NCBI GenBank assembly: GCA_946894095.1
Contig: OX335652.1
Location: 20,421,001 to 20,485,000, forward strand
Direction: 5' to 3'
DNA length: 64,000 bases
Source of the DNA: Incurvaria masculella
Lineage: Eukaryota > Arthropoda > Insecta > Lepidoptera > Incurvariidae
The position numbers and the translations under genes were made by a program. The notes under the pieces were generated by a model. It saw only the letters and a program-made list of their open reading frames with translations, was not told the origin of the DNA and searched no databases. Positions within the stretch are counted from its first letter, which is position 1; each line of letters starts with the position of its first letter. This document shows, piece after piece, positions 1-9,645 of this stretch.

Positions 1-455
1 CGAAGAAGAACTGGAAAGAAACTCCGCTGGTTTTTTTTTTTCAACGTCCACTTAGTCTAAATTTACAAAAGTATTTAGACTCACAGATAAACACGCTAAA
101 TTAATATGAATTGACGAGAATCAGCAATTCATGTCATATGCAACAGTTCATGACAAATATCAGTTTATTAGTAAAGACCATGCCCGCCATTTAGAATGTT
201 GCCAATTGGAGCAAGCCAGTCCCCACAAACAGCACCCGTTCACGAGCATCACGCCAGGCACAGCCATCGCCTCTATCAACCATATTTTAGGGAAAGAGGA
301 GACCCGAACCCAGCGTCGCCGCAAGTAGGGACCTTAAAGAGATGCACTACTCCAGTGGCAACATGAAAAGTTGTGAAAGCTCTGTACGATTTAGTTTTAA
401 TACGATTATTTCCGTCATGAACTACTGCAGTGACCTGTAAACAAAGAGTCAAAAT
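1..455 (-). mobile_element. Retroelement 3'-end-like repeat, left arm of a large inverted repeat
   Basis: Read on the minus strand this matches 1556-2000 over about 440 bases, including a GTTGAAAAAAA block followed by AGCGGAGTTTCTT. A related block recurs at 22838-23349 and a shorter one at 27475-27646. It is cut by the window edge before the AATAAA tail seen in the other copies. The 65-codon ORF inside has no recognisable domain. The element type (3' end of a non-LTR retrotransposon) is inferred from the tails of the other copies. Confidence 0.7.
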
Positions 456-1075
456 ACAAAATACATTATCATATTTACCCCCCCCCTAATAGTAGGGTTT
501 CCAGAAATATTTACTTCGTAAGCATTCCCATCTTGAAAAAACCTACCATGACATATCTGGGTTCAGCGGTTCCAGGAATTTATTTAAAATGTGTACAATT
601 CCCTCCTTTATCCCCCTCAACCGTAAAATTTAAATAACCTCTCTTAATGAGCATTCTCTACCCTAAAATAAATCTCCTGTAAATAAAACACTCGTTTCTG
701 GGTTCAGTGGTTCCGAAAAATCGTTGTTCGTTGTGTTGTTTACCAAACTACTGAACCGATTTTGAAATTTGAGACCACCTGGGTAGTATACCCTTTGAAA
801 CAAAAAAATAATTTTCCAAATCGGTCCCGGCTTCGAGTAATCAGTGAACATACATAAAAAAAAAGATTTCGACGAATTGAGAACCTCCTCCTTTTTTTGA
901 AGTCGGTCAAAAAGCGAGTTAAAAATGCACCTAACAGAAATAAATGTGTCAACGGTCAGGTTTAGATAACCTGAGAGAATATGTGCGCATTTGGCACGTT
1001 CGCTCCACCGGGGACGCTGACAGGCGAGCGGCCGCGCTGAATCCGCTGGAACCAATCGTTATCTGACGTCAGAGT
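456..1075. other. Spacer inside the inverted repeat, no gene seen
   Basis: AT-rich spacer with a C9 run near 480. Two similar blocks containing CTGGGTTCAG-GGTTCC lie about 140 bases apart (559-575 and 699-715). The 130-codon minus-strand ORF (663-1055) has no recognisable domain and is not called. Confidence 0.5.
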
Positions 1076-1420
1076 GGGCAGTCTGAGTTCTCACCGAAAT
1101 TGGCGTTTACGGCAAACCGATCGACTGGCGTTTTCTTCAAACTCCATACAAGTTTTTACTAGATATTCTGTGGTTTTACTTCTTCAAGCTGTCAAAGTCA
1201 AACGCGGACTTCCGATTTGTATGAAAACGCGGAGTGGACGTAAACGGCAACGTCGACGTATTTACGGCAACGTTGAGTAAGCTGTCAAATCAAGCTCGGA
1301 CTCGCAAATGTTAGTTCGCTTAACGCCCGCTGCGCGCGCTCATCAATTTCTCCATACATTTGAAAACGCCAGTCGATCGGTTTGCCGTAACGCCAATTTA
1401 GGTGACAACTTAGACTACCG
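1076..1420. mobile_element. MITE with about 55-bp terminal inverted repeats
   Basis: The left end (AGTCTGAGTTCTCACC, then AATTGGCGTTTACGGCAAAC and CGATCGACTGGCG) is repeated in reverse complement at 1361-1418 with a few mismatches. The middle is CG-rich and non-coding (CGGCAACGT repeats near 1245-1275). A fragment of the same end lies at 3427-3446. The palindrome, short length and lack of coding support a non-autonomous DNA transposon. No target duplication is clear and the superfamily is unknown. Confidence 0.75.
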
Positions 1421-1555
1421 GCTCTGACCAAGCATGAGTAACCTGACAGGCGATGGTGGTGGATCAAAGTAGTAGTAACATTCACGAGCGGCTCAGGGGC
1501 GTGTGGCCTTGCCTTCCATGCAAGACCACACGCCTGTGTGAAATACAAATCCTAT

Positions 1556-2087
1556 TTATTTTGACTCTTTGTTTAGAGGTCACTGTGTGTCGGTATGCTC
1601 GTGAACGTAGTTCATGACGGAAATAATAGTATTAAAACTAAATCGTACAAAGTTTTCACAACTTTTTCATGTTGCCACTGGAGTAGTGCCTCGCTTTAAG
1701 GTCTTTGCTTGCGGCGACGCTAGGTTCGGGTCTCCTTTTTCCCTAAAATATGGTTGACAGAGGCGATGGCTGAGCCCGCCGTGATGCTCGTGAACGAGTG
1801 CTGTGTGTGGGGACTGGCTTGCTCCAATTGGCAACATGTTAGATGGCGGGCATAGTCTTTACAAATAAACTGATATTTGTCATGAACTGTTGCATATGAT
1901 ATTAATTGTTTATACTTTATACTTTTGTAAACTTAGACTAAATGGACGTTGAAAAAAAATCCAGCGGAGTTTCTTGCCAGTTCTTCTTCTTGATTGTTGA
2001 TTGCCGAACTGGCTAATGATAAAATGATAAAATATGACAAATCCGAGTGTAGTGTACTGTCTATGGATGATGAATAAACAATAAACA
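1556..2087 (+). mobile_element. Retroelement 3'-end-like repeat, right arm of the inverted repeat
   Basis: Mirror copy of 1-455, continuing into an ACTGGCTAATG block and ending ATGATGAATAAACAATAAA. The AATAAA followed by a short ACAAT-like tail fits a polyadenylated non-LTR retroelement end. Copies at 22838 and 27475 end the same way. No ORF of note. Confidence 0.7.
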
Positions 2088-2095
2088 TGGCTTCA

Positions 2096-2316
2096 GCCGT
2101 CCCTGTTCATGCACCACTTTCTTTCTCTTTACGAATTGGATCAGTACATTTCGTTACGAATGCGAGCTTGTTCCATGGTTCGGAATCCCTGCCCTACTAG
2201 ATGGTAGCGTTGGTGATATTGCATGAGATGACTCGTAAAGGGAAGGTATGCGCTGTGTTAGGGTAATATCATGCAGGTCGGTGTGGTATTAGCCATCCAT
2301 ATCCAGTTCAACAAAT
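2096..2316 (+). mobile_element. SINE body fragment of the tRNA-headed class
   Basis: Begins at the end of the tRNA-like head (CCTGTTCATGCACCACTTTC) and continues through the GAATTGGAT, CATTTCGTTACGAATGCGAG and GTTCGGAATCC blocks. It ends with the AGCCATCCATATCCAGTTCA block. Head missing, internally deleted, and directly followed by a HINE-like copy. Confidence 0.75.
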
Positions 2317-2318
2317 AA

Positions 2319-2605
2319 GAAACCGGCCAAGTGCGAGTCGGACTGGCACCCGAAGTGTTCCGTACCATTAACACCAAAAAAATCACGTTTTTTTATGGGG
2401 CACTCCTTTAATATTTATTATTTTTTTATTTTACCTATTTATAAAATATAAAATAAATACACACTCTGTGAAATTTTCAGCTGCCTACCTATTACGGTTC
2501 ATGAGATACAGCCCTGTGACAGACAGACGGACGGACGGGCGGACGGACTGCGGAGGCTTAGTAATAGGTTTCCGTTTTCACCCTTTGGGTACGGAACCCT
2601 AAAAA
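2319..2605 (+). mobile_element. HINE/MINE-like repeat copy 1
   Basis: Starts AACCGGCCAAGTGCGAGTCG, with GTTCCGTACC nearby. It has an AT-rich middle, a GACGGACGG microsatellite, the GCGGAGGCTTAGTAATAGG block and the terminal TTTGGGTACGGAACCCTAAA. Ends are short imperfect hairpins, T/A runs flank it, and there is no coding capacity. Confidence 0.85.
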
Positions 2606-3284
2606 TGCTTTACAAAGTTACTCTCGAACTTTAAACTTTATGCCATTCACCTTGACCCCATACCACCATGTATCTGAAAATTTCCAATTTCCTTCCCGAC
2701 TGCTAGATTGTGCACTAGCCACTCTCTGACTTTCTGTTGGACATCAAGCTAAGCATGTAACTTTCGTTAATTAAAAGGAAAGCTACGTTAACGTTTACTA
2801 TACCTAATCTGCTCACTCCATTTACGACGTAATTAATAATGAACAAAACTTCGTATTTACAAGCTCCATTCTAACCCCGCCAGGTTGCTCCATAACTCAA
2901 AATCTACGTGTAAGCTCATCGAATTGGTTATATGTAAATGAAAAGGTTGTAATCTGACTCGCTGAATACCATTAGCGTCTGGAGCGGTGCAATTATACAT
3001 TACGACTCAATAAAGATGCACCGATAAAATTTTAATCAAATATCAATTCAACTGTGTCGACCGCCTCCGCTGCCACCGCCGCCGCCGACACTCATATAAA
3101 AATGGTGGCTTTTATTGGCACTCACGAAATTGCATCATTGGCGCAATTCAGCGCTGCTGCCGCTGTAAACTTCAGAGGTCTCGTAAACTGGACATCCGCC
3201 GCGTCCGACATCGAGATCGGGGACTGGTGCAACGCATCGAGTAAGAAGAGCGGGAGAGGCGACAGAACCTCACCCGTATAGGCG
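2606..3284. other. No gene recognised; unique sequence with GC-rich block
   Basis: 2606-3040 is AT-rich unique sequence. 3056-3260 is GC-rich with GCCGCCGCC runs and short ORFs in both directions (75 and 65 codons) that have no known domain. It may be a regulatory island; nothing proves transcription. Confidence 0.4.
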
Positions 3285-3412
3285 GCAACGTAGCCACGTT
3301 TCAGTAATGGTGCATACACTGACGGTAGCGCCGGCCAGTCAGCTCGCTAACGAATTCGCTCGCTGCTAATAGTCTAGAGTTCCAACGACAAGTAAGAACT
3401 GTACAGAACCCC
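3285..3412 (+). repeat. Deleted copy of the CGGCAACGTAGCC repeat
   Basis: CGGCAACGTAGCCA, then GCGCCGGCCAG-CAG, then CGAATTC and CCAACGACAAGTAAGA appear here in the same order as at 52578-52880. The AT-rich middle of that copy is absent here. Confidence 0.55.
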
Positions 3413-3463
3413 TAGTCCCAGATTTCACCTAAATTGGCGTTTACGGAACTTCGAAGTTACGTA

Positions 3464-3693
3464 AAAACCGGCCAAGTGCGAGTCGGACTCGTACATGAAG
3501 GGTTCCGTACCATAGTAAAAGATTTAACACAAAAACATACATTTGTTGCTATAGCGCCAAAATAAATATACACTCTATGAAATTTCAGTTGCCTAGCCAT
3601 TACGGTTCATGAGATTCACCACCGAATGGACGGACCGCGGAGGCTAGTAATAGGGTTCCGTTTGGCACCCTTTGGGTACGGAACCCTAAAAAA
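3464..3693 (+). mobile_element. HINE/MINE-like repeat copy 2
   Basis: AAAAACCGGCCAAGTGCGAG start, AAATTTCAG-TGCCTA block, GCGGAGGCTAGTAATAGGG and terminal GGGTACGGAACCCTAAAAA. The microsatellite is almost lost (only GACGGACC remains). Confidence 0.85.
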
Positions 3694-4230
3694 TATATAT
3701 TCAAATTCAAATTCTTAAAAGGTTCTAGTTGTTCTCCCGGTTCTTCTACAGAATTTCCAAATTTGTCGTGTCAAAACATTATGTCCAGCGATTGTTTACA
3801 ATTGTATGTGTGTCGCAAAACAAATGCCTGCAACACAACGGGTCTTGAAGTATTACAATTAATTGTGTTCTGACGATGAATAATACGACGTCCGGCTGCG
3901 AACCTTTTACAATTGTAAACTCGGCATTAAATACAATAAATTAGTTCATTATGAGCGAGCGAAGCCCACCTGTGTCGTTCGATTTGCGCCTTTTGACGCT
4001 AAACATTGCCGTGTCGGCGACTCCTTCGAGGATTCTTGGTTGAATTTCTTTGGAGTATTCTCTATTGATGGCTTTTTTTCTAGGGTCGGCATGCGAGAGG
4101 CGATTAGTCGCGCCGTGGAGGTTTTGTGTGACGCCTGCCTGACCCCCCGTAGCCTGCACACACCGACACTCACACACACCCTCTCGCACAATAACACACT
4201 TCTCTGTTTCGACAGGTTTGTCAGTTTACC
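3694..4230. other. No gene recognised
   Basis: Unique-looking AT-rich sequence. Short overlapping ORFs (82 codons minus, 95 codons plus) are low-complexity or run into the adjoining SINE and show no domains. A CACACACC-rich run lies near 4158-4182. Confidence 0.4.
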
Positions 4231-4562
4231 ATCTCGTGGTGAAGGGGCCAGAGGACTTGCCTCTCATGCGAGAGGCTATACGTTCAAATCCTCGCCCGGC
4301 CTTGCACCACTTTCTTTCCATTTCTGAGTTTCATTCGTGCAAATTCGTATACGTATGCGAGCAGTTCGATGGTTCGGAACCCATGTAAAACTGTAATTCC
4401 CCCCTTCCCCTACTACTATCCCTACCAATCCGGAGATGCGAGATTGAATATGCGAGATTTCCTCCAGTTCAGCGCAGTCCTGCATGGCACCTGATTCCTT
4501 CAGAAATGTGGTTTAATAGGCTAATGTCATAACGGTAATTATGTTGGATTCCATAAAAAAAA
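4231..4562 (+). mobile_element. tRNA-headed SINE, near full length
   Basis: The head has GAGGACTTGCCTCTCATGCG followed by a B-box-like ACGTTCAAATCCTCGCCCGG, then CACCACTTTCTTTC and the shared body (GGTTCGGAACC, AAAACTGTAATTCC, GCATGGCACCTGATTCCTTC). It ends CATAAAAAAAA. The B box matches the Pol III consensus GGTTCRANNCC at most positions; the A box is decayed. Confidence 0.8.
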
Positions 4563-5154
4563 CCAGGTTTCACCATCAAATGAGCATCGAAGTGATAGCT
4601 CAATTGTTTTGGCAAGTGACTGATTATACCTGCACTAGAATTATGCGACGAAAGTTTTCGTTGTTGTAAATAAATGGAAGTTCTGTAATTTTAGAGTTGA
4701 GTACGTAACGTTTGAAATCACGTAACAAACAACCCTTCAACCTCATTCGGAGGCCACACCCGGCGCCGCCGTTTTACGATCAGCTAAAAGTTTGATAGTG
4801 AAGAGGCAACAAAAGCTCTGTTTGAATGGTACAGCAACGCGCAAACAGTCCGCGCGCCCTCGGCCATCATCGAATTACTGGCGGAAAGGGAACGTAAACA
4901 CGGCCGTTTACAGATCAAAAGGTCCTTCCTGCAGAGGTCCCGCCGGCAGAGGGAGGCTCGGGGAGGCTCCGTCTCGGCCCGGCACCCCGGAACAATCTGC
5001 CGGAGCGGAGCGGAGGGGAAACGACGAAAATGGATTCGGAATCGGCTGCGAAATGCGTGGCGAATTGTTTTACATCGGGGGCCGGTTGGTATTGTGCGGT
5101 TCTGTCGCCGTGTATCGGCCCGCATGATGTGGGATAGAGTTTACGTGCTGTAAT
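4563..5154. other. No gene recognised; GC-rich block
   Basis: 4740-5125 is GC-rich (GGCGCCGCC, GGAGCGGAGCGGAGG). Two overlapping ORFs on opposite strands (111 and 113 codons) mirror each other in high-GC DNA and show no domain, so neither is called. Candidate CpG-rich regulatory island. Confidence 0.4.
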
Positions 5155-5411
5155 TTTTTAGGGTTCCGTACCCAAAGGGTGCCTCCGCTCTCCATTCGTC
5201 CTTCCGTCTGTCACGGGGTTCTATCCCATGAACCGTAATGGATAGGCAGCTGAAATTTCACAGAGTATGTATTTTTTATTTTGCTGCTATAAAAACAAAT
5301 AAGTAAAATTAAAAAATAATAAAAATTAATGGCAACACAAAAAAGTTGTGTGTTAAATCTTGTACACAAACACTGCTTGTGCGAGTCCGACTCGCACTTA
5401 GTCGGTTTTTT
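5155..5411 (-). mobile_element. HINE/MINE-like repeat copy 3
   Basis: Reverse orientation: TTTTTTAGGGTTCCGTACCC to GCGAGTCCGACTCGCACTTA followed by GTCGGTTTTTT. Microsatellite reduced. Confidence 0.85.
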
Positions 5412-5661
5412 ATGTAACATGGATAGCTTATATAACACCCACAGTGACTATATTAGCCCAACACGATATCGAAAGAATTCGATGACATGCGAGGACCTTC
5501 CCTTTATGAGCACGGAACACAGACATTTTCTCATTTCCGCTACGATCATATTTTCGTCCAATGCGACGGTACCAAACCGGGCGGGCTTAACCCTACCACT
5601 TCGTAGGGACCTACAGTTTCACATTGATTCCTAACCATGGCACAGCCTGCATTCGTGACTT
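5410..5661 (-). mobile_element. SINE body fragment, minus strand
   Basis: Reverse complement of the shared SINE body: TTATGTAACATGGATAGC tail, GAGGACCTTCCCTTTATGAG, CAATGCGACGGTACC and GTAGGGACCTACAGTTT, up to CTGCATTCGTGAC. It abuts the HINE-like copy's T run. The GAATTGGAT/CATTCGTGAC block identifies the tRNA-headed class; the head itself is lost. Confidence 0.8.
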
Positions 5662-5710
5662 TCGAGCAGAAAGAGTCCTTATTTTTCGCCTGAAGAAGAA
5701 AGAAGAGAGA

Positions 5711-5911
5711 TGTTTGAAAAATGTTACGGCTTTTCACGCGGCAGGTAGAGATATTCTCCGACGTTTCGAGATAATCATTCAGCCCGTTGTCAGTCGTCTG
5801 CTGCGCACGAGCGCGGCGGATGCCTCCTTGACAACGGGCTGAATGATTAGCTCGAAACGTCGGAGAATATCTCTACCTGCCGCGTGAAAAGCCGTAACAT
5901 TTTTAAAACAT
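5711..5911. repeat. Near-perfect 200-bp hairpin (palindromic MITE-like)
   Basis: Left arm 5711-5792 and right arm 5829-5911 are reverse complements over about 82 bases with very few mismatches (e.g. ATGTTACGGCTTTTCACGCG against CGCGTGAAAAGCCGTAACAT). The loop is 36 bases. A transcript would fold into a long duplex. No coding. The origin is probably a palindromic DNA transposon or hairpin repeat. Confidence 0.85.
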
Positions 5912-7063
5912 GTCTAACGACCGCGGTAACCTCAAAAGTATCAGAAAGAAGAGAGATCTATAATAACCATAACTATAATACTAACCCAGAGATGATCACA
6001 TTCTGCCTAGCAAAGAGAGGTGTCATGCCGACTTCGAGTCAGACAATAGTGTCCGGTGTCAGTATACTGTCCCCGTGTTTTAAAATACCCCAATGTATTG
6101 AATTCTGGAACATACCAGCAAATCCTTGAGTGGGTTGATAAATGAGAAAGCACTTACAGAAACTAACATAAGTAACAGAAAAAATAAACGCAAATCCATA
6201 TCATCAATCAGATAAAGTTTCACCCAATGTCTGTTAAAATTCGGATTTGTTTTCGTATGTAGGTTTTCACAGATAGATTTAAGTCGACTACTCTAATATC
6301 GAATTGGCGCACAATACTATAGTATATTATTCCGATTGACTTATTAGATATATTGACTTTTAGCTTTCATTTCAATATGAATTCTTCTATATCACTGTTT
6401 ATTTTACGAAAATATCTAGGTTAGGATAGATTTAAGAGGAAGTCATATGGCGAAGTTTCTACAAGATAGAACCAATTTTTAAACTGAAGTGCGCATATTT
6501 TGTAAAATAATGTAAATTTTTGCAACATTCATGAAATTTAATTATGAATGAACTGAACTATGCAACGAAAAAATAACCTCAAAATGAAATAACGAGTTTT
6601 TTTCTCGTTGGAGCTACGAGACCAGCGGACACATCAATAATCAGCCCATACACAAACGGCGCAGTGTGCCGCACGAGAGAACTCCAGCTGCCTGAGCGAA
6701 GCGAATCGATTGACTTCTCTTGGATGTGAGCTTTCTTACAGCGCACCTCGATGGGTTCGGCCAGTTAAATATAATAAATGGCGGATGGTGACAGGGCTAC
6801 AGCTGGGTGCCGATCTTTCGATCGCGTCACCTGGCCATTCAGGATTTTTCACGCCTAAATGTGCCTTTGTTGAGAGTGTGAGCTATCTGCTTACCGTCGC
6901 GTCTCGACTTCTCGGAACGCGCTGGCGGCTCGAAGGTGGATACTTTACGGACTTCTGCCAGATTAAATAATACGCAGTAATCATGTCTGGGTGCTGCAGA
7001 ACATTGTACACCTGTGTACGGCTAGCAGAAACGATGTCATTTTATTAATTAACTTTTTTTTTT
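5912..7063. other. No gene recognised
   Basis: Mostly AT-rich sequence. Short ORFs (81 and 86 codons) have no domains. 6600-6960 is more balanced in composition with no repeat signature that I recognise. A run of T precedes the SINE at 7064. Confidence 0.4.
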
Positions 7064-7460
7064 CAGCCTCAGTGGCCCAGTGGCGCGACACTTCGGCGAT
7101 CGCTCTCCAGTTAAGCAACGCTGGGTCCGGTCTGGTCTTGGATGGGTGACCATTCGACCGTTGAGAGAGGCTGGCCGTGGTTCGGATTCCACGTTAAGCT
7201 GTAGGTCCCCTTCCTTACTTACTAGGTGGTAGGGTTTATCCCGCCCGGGTTGGTACCATCGCATTGGATGAACGATGGTCGAAGCGGCAATGAAAATTGT
7301 CCGTGTTTTCCATCCAGTTCAATGTAGCCGTGCAATATAAGGAAGGTCCTGGCATGGCACCTAGTTCCCATGTGGTGTGTTGGGCTAATACCATGACATA
7401 ACTTGTGGTATGAGCCATCCATGTCCAGTCACATAAAAAAAAAAATAATAATAATAATAC
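7064..7460 (+). mobile_element. 5S-headed SINE, full length
   Basis: Head: CAGCCTC at the start and GAGGCTGG about 110 bases later can pair. Between them lie GTTAAGCAACGCTGGG (5S A-box region) and CTTGGATGGGTGACC (5S C-box region), in the spacing of 5S rRNA. The shared body follows (GTGGTTCGGATTCCACG, CTGTAGGTCCCCTTCC, GCATGGCACCTAGTTCCCAT), ending CATAAAAAAAAAAA(TAA)n. Resemblance to insect 5S rRNA is from memory of the gene; the internal order is visible directly. Confidence 0.85.
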
Positions 7461-7480
7461 ATTGCGTTATTGATGGTTTT

Positions 7481-7636
7481 AAATGGATTCCGAACCATAG
7501 AACAGCTTGTATTCGTGACTAAAGTGCACTTATCCAACCCATAAAGAGAACGATAGTGGTGCACGAACGGGGCGTGGATTTGAACCTAGACCTCTGGTAT
7601 GGTAGGCAAGTCCCTGCGCCACTAGGCTACGAGCTC
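7481..7636 (-). mobile_element. tRNA-headed SINE, 5' part only, minus strand
   Basis: On the minus strand: GCTCGTAGCCTAGTGGCGC (A box), GGGACTTGCC, AGGTTCAAATCC (perfect B box GGTTCRANNCC), CCCGTTCGTGCACCAC, then the start of the shared body to GGTTCGGAATCC. It is the cleanest tRNA-like head in the window. Confidence 0.85.
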
Positions 7637-7732
7637 TTCAGAAATGCGCGTTTGCGATTCACACATGTTGCAGTAAAACTCCATCGCCGAACCAGCGGAA
7701 TGTGGGCCCGGAGTCGCGCGACTTAAGGTGGC

Positions 7733-8575
7733 CCATCCCGCTCATCTCCCCATACAAAAGTGGAAAGAAGATCACGCCCATACTTCTTGTCAGAGATCCA
7801 AAATTTTGCTCAAAATAGCTTTATTTGATCGAACTAGATGTCTGATGACTATTAACATTGTAAAATTGTGTTTGGTTTCTAAGTTATAAGGTCCGAAAGT
7901 TCGCATTTTTCGCGCGTTTTATACAATAACTTTGGAGGCAGATTACGCAATGATAAAGTAAGAAGAGGTTGAGGAAGAGAAGAGAGAGAGGCTGGCCGTG
8001 GTTCGGATTCCACGTTAAGCTGTAGGTCCCCTTCCTTACTTACTAGGTGGTAGGGTTTATCCCGCCCGGGTTGGTACCATCGCATTGGATGAACGATGGT
8101 CGAAGCGGCAATGAAAATTGTCCGTGTTTTCCATCCAGTTCAATGTAGCCGTGCAATATAAGGAAGGTCCTGGCATGGCACCTAGTTCCCATGTGGTGTG
8201 TTGGGCTAATACCATGACAGAACTTGTGGTATTAGCCATCCATGTCCAGTCACATAAAAAAAAAAAAAATCTTAAAAAGATTAGTCATCAGACATAGCTT
8301 ATTTAATCAAGATTTATAATCTATTTGGTTTTTGTTCGATTTTTTACTACAGCGGTCGTGGTTTACTTTTAGCTATAAGTCGTTTTGAAATTTAAATTTT
8401 CGTAAATCTTACCAAATCATACACTATGCACATTGTCTTTTTTGTAGACATGTTGCATCTTCCTCATCACGGAGCCTGTCTTATTCTTTGAAACAGAGAA
8501 GGTCCCAGAGCGCAACAGCACGGTTTTGTACCGTGCCCGCGAATGAGTTAGGGCCGCCGGGTTGGGCCACCTTAA
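7733..8575 (+). mobile_element. TTAA-flanked MITE copy 1 (piggyBac-like ends), interrupted by a SINE
   Basis: Both ends read TTAA then GGTGGCCCA (left) or its reverse complement (right). The internal sequence matches 18752-19251 base for base over long stretches (GATCGAACTAGATGTCTGAT, TTTCGCGCGTTTTATACAAT, ACATGTTGCATCTTCCTCAT). TTAA target duplication is a hallmark of piggyBac-type elements; no transposase is present. A SINE fragment lies at 7984-8269. Confidence 0.8.
7984..8269 (+). mobile_element. 5'-truncated SINE nested in the TTAA MITE
   Basis: Starts at GAGAGAGGCTGGCCGTGGTT (last bases of the 5S-like head) and runs through the complete shared body to CATAAAAAAAAAAAAA. It is almost identical to 7169-7443. 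Its absence from the MITE copies at 18752 and 59879 shows that it inserted after the MITE. Confidence 0.85.
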
Positions 8576-8864
8576 GAGTTTAATATCGAGCACATTAATC
8601 ACGCTCGCTCTGCGCTCCGTTATGATGCTCTCGGGGAAAAACGAATAACTTTATATTAAAATTCACTTAAGTTTCCGCGCCGACAAGTTCGGGAGAAGTT
8701 GCGTCTGAGGGTGAGTGTCGGTGTCGTAAATCGTGAAGGGCGACTCCGCGGAGGCTCGACGGGGCCGAGTATTGACGTGAGCCTCCGCCGCTCGGGCATG
8801 GACACAAACGCTAAAATATTTATCTTGGAAGAGAAAGGGCTTTCAATCGTTAAGAGAGTCGTTA
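8576..8864. other. No gene recognised; GC-rich block
   Basis: CG-rich stretch (8680-8800). A 66-codon ORF has no domain. It lies just upstream of a repeat shared with 52605. Confidence 0.35.
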
Positions 8865-9000
8865 CCCTATCAATTCCTCATACTACGGGCGATAACTGAT
8901 TCCATACACTTATGATTTTACTAGATTTTTGAAATTTTGGATTCTAAAATATTTTTTGAAATCTATGTCTAAATGTTTTAATTTTTTTATTTACCTTTTA
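8865..9000 (+). repeat. Repeat shared with 52605-52750
   Basis: GTCGTTACCCTATCAATTCC, GGGCGATAACT, TTTACTAG-TTTTTGA and TTTTTGAAATCTA occur in the same order in both places. Nature unknown; no coding. Confidence 0.6.
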
Positions 9001-9320
9001 GATTGGAAAACATTGGCAAAAAGTTGTCTTTTTTTACGTTCATTTTGGGATATATTTTTTTTTTAAATACAGATATTTACAAAAAAATCAAACATGGACA
9101 TAAAATGAAGCTTTCTCGAGTGATTTAAAAAAAATATTAAAATCAGACAAATTACGGTAGGGCTCGGAAGACTATTTCGCTATTTTAATGGAAGTCGCCG
9201 TGCAAAATTGTGCTTTGGCCAATGGACAATGATTGCATTTGTAAAAAAAAATCTAATCTTCGATTTCCAGTGCTTTCACGACAGCCTTAATTTTTCTTCA
9301 CGTATTTTACGCAAACAAAA

Positions 9321-9645
9321 AAAAACCGGCCAAGTGCGAGTCGGACTCCCACACGAAGGGTTCCGTACCACCGTTCAAGATTTAACACGAAAAAATCACG
9401 TTTTTTGTATGGGGCCCCCCTTTATTTTGTATTATTTTTTAATGTTACCTATTTGTTGTTACAGCGGCAAAATAAATACATATTATGTGAAAATTTCAGC
9501 TGCCTGCCTATTACGGTTCATGAGATACAGCCCTGTGACAGACGGACAGACGGACGGACGGACGGACGGACGGACGGACGGACGGACAGCGGAGGCTTAG
9601 TAATAGGGTTCCGTTTTCACCCTTTGGGTACGGAACCCTAAAAAG
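9321..9645 (+). mobile_element. HINE/MINE-like repeat copy 4, full length
   Basis: Complete copy: AAAAACCGGCCAAGTGCGAG, GTTCCGTACC, ATCACGTTTTTTGTATGGGG, TTGTTGTTACAGCGGCAAAA, AAATTTCAGCTGCCTGCC, TACGGTTCATGAGATACAGC. A (GGAC)n array of about 11 units follows at 9541-9588, then GGAGGCTTAGTAATAGGG and GGGTACGGAACCCTAAAAA. Confidence 0.9.

Noticed and set aside
663..1055. 130-codon minus-strand ORF
   Set aside because: No domain, mixed with a shorter frame, lies in a repeat spacer; likely chance.
7570..7636. tRNA gene
   Set aside because: A and B boxes are present but the sequence continues into the SINE body and lacks a foldable acceptor stem by eye.
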